From: Candidatus Microgenomates bacterium
Lineage (GTDB): Bacteria > Patescibacteria > Microgenomatia > JADHYG01
Assembly (NCBI GenBank): GCA_016782545.1
Contig: JADHYG010000056.1
Location: 1-6,588, forward strand
DNA length: 6,588 nucleotides
Direction of reading: 5' to 3'
This document shows positions 4,739 through 6,588 of this stretch, piece by piece. The translations under genes were made by a program, and so were the position numbers. How positions within the stretch are numbered: the first letter of the stretch is position 1; each line of letters starts with the position of its first letter. The notes below the pieces were generated by a model that worked only from the letters and a program-made list of their open reading frames with translations, was not told where the DNA came from and did no database searches.

Positions 4739-4746
4739 TTTGCCTC

Positions 4747-4776
4747 TTGACAACACCAGAAGAATATTAGTAAAAT
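4747..4776 (+). promoter_or_regulatory. lexA promoter
   Basis: A consensus -35 TTGACA (4747-4752) and a -10 TAAAAT (4771-4776) are 18 bases apart. Transcription would start near 4783, 14-29 bases before the candidate lexA starts. Downstream, TTAGTA occurs twice (4767-4772, 4778-4783) around a TAAAATTTTA palindrome (4771-4780). An operator could sit there if LexA represses itself, but no known LexA box is recognisable. Confidence 0.6.
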
Positions 4777-4811
4777 TTTAGTATATTTAGTTGTTTATGT
4801 CAATGGTAAAA

Positions 4812-5396
4812 ATGGCAACTCTAACTCCAAAACAAAAACAAGTACTAGATTTTATTGCTTCTTTTTTAAAAAAGAATGATTATGCTCCTTCACTAGCAGA
4901 AATTGCAAAACATTTTAACAAGTCAGTGACTACTATTTACCAATATATAGATATTCTTGAGCAAAAAGGACTCCTTTATAAAGAAGAAAAGAAATGGCGT
5001 GGTATTGTCCCTACAAAACGAAAAGTTGAGATACCTCTCTTTGGCTATATTGCTGCTGGTGAGCCGATTGAAGCGATCTCAAATCCAGAACCAATAAGTG
5101 TACCCAAAACCATGCTTTCTAAAACTGGACTTCATTATGGATTAAAAGTTAAAGGTAGCAGTATGATTGATGAAGGAATAAATGACGGAGATACTGTTAT
5201 CGTTCGCCGTCAAGAAACAGCCAATAATGGACAAAAAGTAGTTGCTCTTATAAATGGTAACATGGCAACGCTCAAGAAAATTTATAAAGAAAAAAGTGGT
5301 TTCAGACTTCAGCCCGCAAATTCGAGCATGAAACCCATTTTTGTTAAAAACTTAGAAATACGCGGGGAAGTGGTTGGAATAATCCGGAAAAGCTAA
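4812..5396 (+). CDS. lexA: LexA repressor, self-cleaving
   Basis: From the ATG at 4812 the protein has 194 residues, close to other LexAs. A winged helix-turn-helix (about 4-66) begins LTPKQKQVLDFI and includes PSLAEIAKHFNKSVTTIYQYI. The S24 domain follows, with the cleavage site AAGEP (A82-G83), the nucleophile in GSSM (S117) and the general-base lysine in ATLKK (K155). RecA-ssDNA filaments trigger cleavage between A and G, which derepresses SOS genes. In-frame starts at TTG 4791, ATG 4797 and ATG 4803 are also possible; 4812 gives the conserved MxxLTxxQ beginning. No Shine-Dalgarno site is seen. It converges with the nuclease gene, three bases apart. A phage CI-type repressor is less likely because the N-terminal domain is LexA-like. 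Confidence 0.93.
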   Translation: MATLTPKQKQVLDFIASFLKKNDYAPSLAEIAKHFNKSVTTIYQYIDILEQKGLLYKEEKKWRGIVPTKRKVEIPLFGYIAAGEPIEAISNPEPISVPKTMLSKTGLHYGLKVKGSSMIDEGINDGDTVIVRRQETANNGQKVVALINGNMATLKKIYKEKSGFRLQPANSSMKPIFVKNLEIRGEVVGIIRKS

Positions 5397-5399
5397 AAT

Positions 5400-6446
5400 C
5401 TACTTTACTCTCATTGCATCCACGATCTTAATTCCTTTATGGAGTTGAAGCATCAAGATAAACTTAAGGCCTGCAGGTGTAAGAAAAACCCTGTCACCAA
5501 CTACTCCAAGTAGTCCTAGTTCCACAGCAAAATTTCTAAATGCACGGGTTCCTAGAAAAGCAGACCTTTCTGTTTTCCATTCGAATTTTTTACCTACAGA
5601 GTGCTTGTAAAATTCAATAAGATCTTTAATGTCAACTGGATAACCGTTTCGAGCCAAAATGAAAACTGCCTCGACAAGAGTAAATATTCCGAAAATCGTT
5701 GGCGAATAAAATGGATCGTGTACAATGAAATCTCTTAGTATTTCTACTTGGTTATTGGTTAATACGTAACTACTTTGTTTGCTCATATTTTTAACATATT
5801 CTTGACCTGTTTCTGTTAAGTAAAATTGTTTTTTGAGTTTAGAGACTAGGCCAAGTTGCTCGCCTAATCTTAGTTGATTCCTAATAGAATTTTTAGAAAT
5901 ACCAATCTTTTTTACTAACTCTTCTATTTCTTTAGTTTTGATTAAAAGTGAAAGACCACGATTGATCAAATGTATATTCCAAACACCGTAATCCATTGGT
6001 CTTACAGTTAAAAAACTTGATAATGAAGATAATTTTCTGAAGAACGTTTCTAAAACCTCGGCAGGGGAATACTTTTTCAAAGACACGTTTGCAGATTTTG
6101 CGGCTAATTCATCTGTCTGGACATAAGAAGGAAGAAGTAGAAAAGAATTAATAGTCGCATCTATTAGCTTGCTGTTCTGTTGAAGCTTCAAAAGATCTTC
6201 GCGATAACTTACAATTTGATCTACAAAATTTTTATTGAACTTTTCTACCTTTAGCTCTATTAAAAATAACTCAGTTTTGCCTAAAAATAGCAAGTCTATT
6301 CTTCCAGACGGTACAATCATTTGCCTGGCTATCAACTTTAATTCACCTTTAAATTCTATTATATTCGCTGTGATTTGCGGATAACTAACCAAAACGTCTT
6401 CGATTTCGGTTTCTCTGATGTTAATTGTTTTGAAACGTCTTTTCAT
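5400..6446 (-). CDS. PD-(D/E)XK nuclease with winged-helix domains
   Basis: The ATG at 6446 gives 348 residues. Its A overlaps the upstream gene's TGA in an ATGA arrangement, which supports this start over the TTG at 6467. The N-terminal 90 residues carry a PD-(D/E)XK nuclease core like NucS/DUF91 proteins: an early glutamate (TEIEDVL, 13-19), GRIDLLF (D51), FLIELKV (E64, K66) and QIVSY (Q77, Y81). Residues about 172-222 form a winged helix (IEELVKKIGISKNSIRNQL, ending LTETGQEYV). About 228-335 holds a second helical DNA-binding-like region ending in LTPAGLKF. It is probably a DNA nuclease for restriction, defence or repair; the exact role is not shown. It forms a coupled pair with the partial gene upstream. 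Confidence 0.75.
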   Translation of the reverse strand: MKRRFKTINIRETEIEDVLVSYPQITANIIEFKGELKLIARQMIVPSGRIDLLFLGKTELFLIELKVEKFNKNFVDQIVSYREDLLKLQQNSKLIDATINSFLLLPSYVQTDELAAKSANVSLKKYSPAEVLETFFRKLSSLSSFLTVRPMDYGVWNIHLINRGLSLLIKTKEIEELVKKIGISKNSIRNQLRLGEQLGLVSKLKKQFYLTETGQEYVKNMSKQSSYVLTNNQVEILRDFIVHDPFYSPTIFGIFTLVEAVFILARNGYPVDIKDLIEFYKHSVGKKFEWKTERSAFLGTRAFRNFAVELGLLGVVGDRVFLTPAGLKFILMLQLHKGIKIVDAMRVK

Positions 6447-6588
6447 AAATATTTTTGAGCAATACAATTTATAGTTCTAAAAACCGCTTCTTGTTTTTTG
6501 TTGCCTTCGTGCTTTGCTATTTTCATCATTTCAGCGGCAATATATTCCATAAATTTAATAGGATTTTGTTTCATTAATCTAGCGTGCC
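6443..6588 (-). CDS. C-terminal part of an unknown gene coupled to the nuclease
   Basis: An open frame enters from the right edge and reads HARLMKQNPIKFMEYIAAEMM, then KIAKHEGNKKQEAVFRTINC and IAQKYL before TGA at 6443-6445. The stop overlaps the nuclease start (ATGA), so the two are likely cotranslated. An internal ATG at 6574 would give a complete 43-residue protein, but the frame stays open to the edge, so a longer protein is as likely. The segment is amphipathic, helical and lysine-rich, and I do not recognise a family. Confidence 0.6.
   Translation of the reverse strand, partial: HARLMKQNPIKFMEYIAAEMMKIAKHEGNKKQEAVFRTINCIAQKYL

Noticed and set aside
6443..6446. Alternative genetic code with TGA as glycine
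   Set aside because: TGA forms the ATGA stop/start overlap between the two right-hand genes and also ends the DUF3800 remnant, and recA, recX and lexA read normally without in-frame TGA. Standard coding fits, although one window cannot prove it.

Overview
The window looks like AT-rich bacterial chromosome, most probably from a Patescibacteria/CPR-type lineage. That is an inference from compact gene spacing, A/T-rich leaders with almost no Shine-Dalgarno sites, a small GIY-YIG gene fused to a tRNA, and the style of the RecA, RecX and LexA proteins. TGA appears to be used as a stop, which argues against the Gracilibacteria/SR1 code. No taxonomic marker search was possible.

Layout. (1) 1-220, minus: the N-terminal part of an IS630-type transposase, cut by the window edge. 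221-514 has no gene but holds two related palindromes. (2) 515-2292, minus: a recA-recX operon. recX carries an in-frame palindromic insertion resembling the Rickettsia palindromic elements (RPEs). recA has a 34-base inverted repeat in its promoter region. (3) 2361-2894, plus: a tRNA-Pro(GGG) locus that has been rebuilt. The first 29 nt of the tRNA are duplicated upstream, a GIY-YIG endonuclease gene lies between the copies, and the upstream copy is split in its D-loop by exactly four 32-bp GC-rich repeats in an otherwise AT-rich window. The endonuclease gene takes its last codons and its stop from the intact tRNA. (4) 2921-4738, minus: an accessory block of two orphan genes and a DUF3800 remnant. 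Each of the three is preceded by a decayed copy of the same short coding segment, the 'VYK[FL]YxLTPEEIxIVE' tail typical of restriction-modification proteins. (5) 4747-5396, plus: lexA with its own promoter. (6) 5400-6588, minus: a PD-(D/E)XK nuclease with winged-helix domains, translationally coupled to an upstream gene that leaves the window.

How the parts relate. LexA and RecA are the two SOS partners: RecA filaments trigger LexA self-cleavage, and RecX limits the filaments. They sit about 2.5 kb apart, separated by mobile and accessory DNA. The most unusual parts are the tRNA-Pro/GIY-YIG/GC-repeat composite and the accessory block in which unrelated genes are punctuated by copies of one R-M tail. 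Both could be modular mobile arrangements and are worth comparative work.
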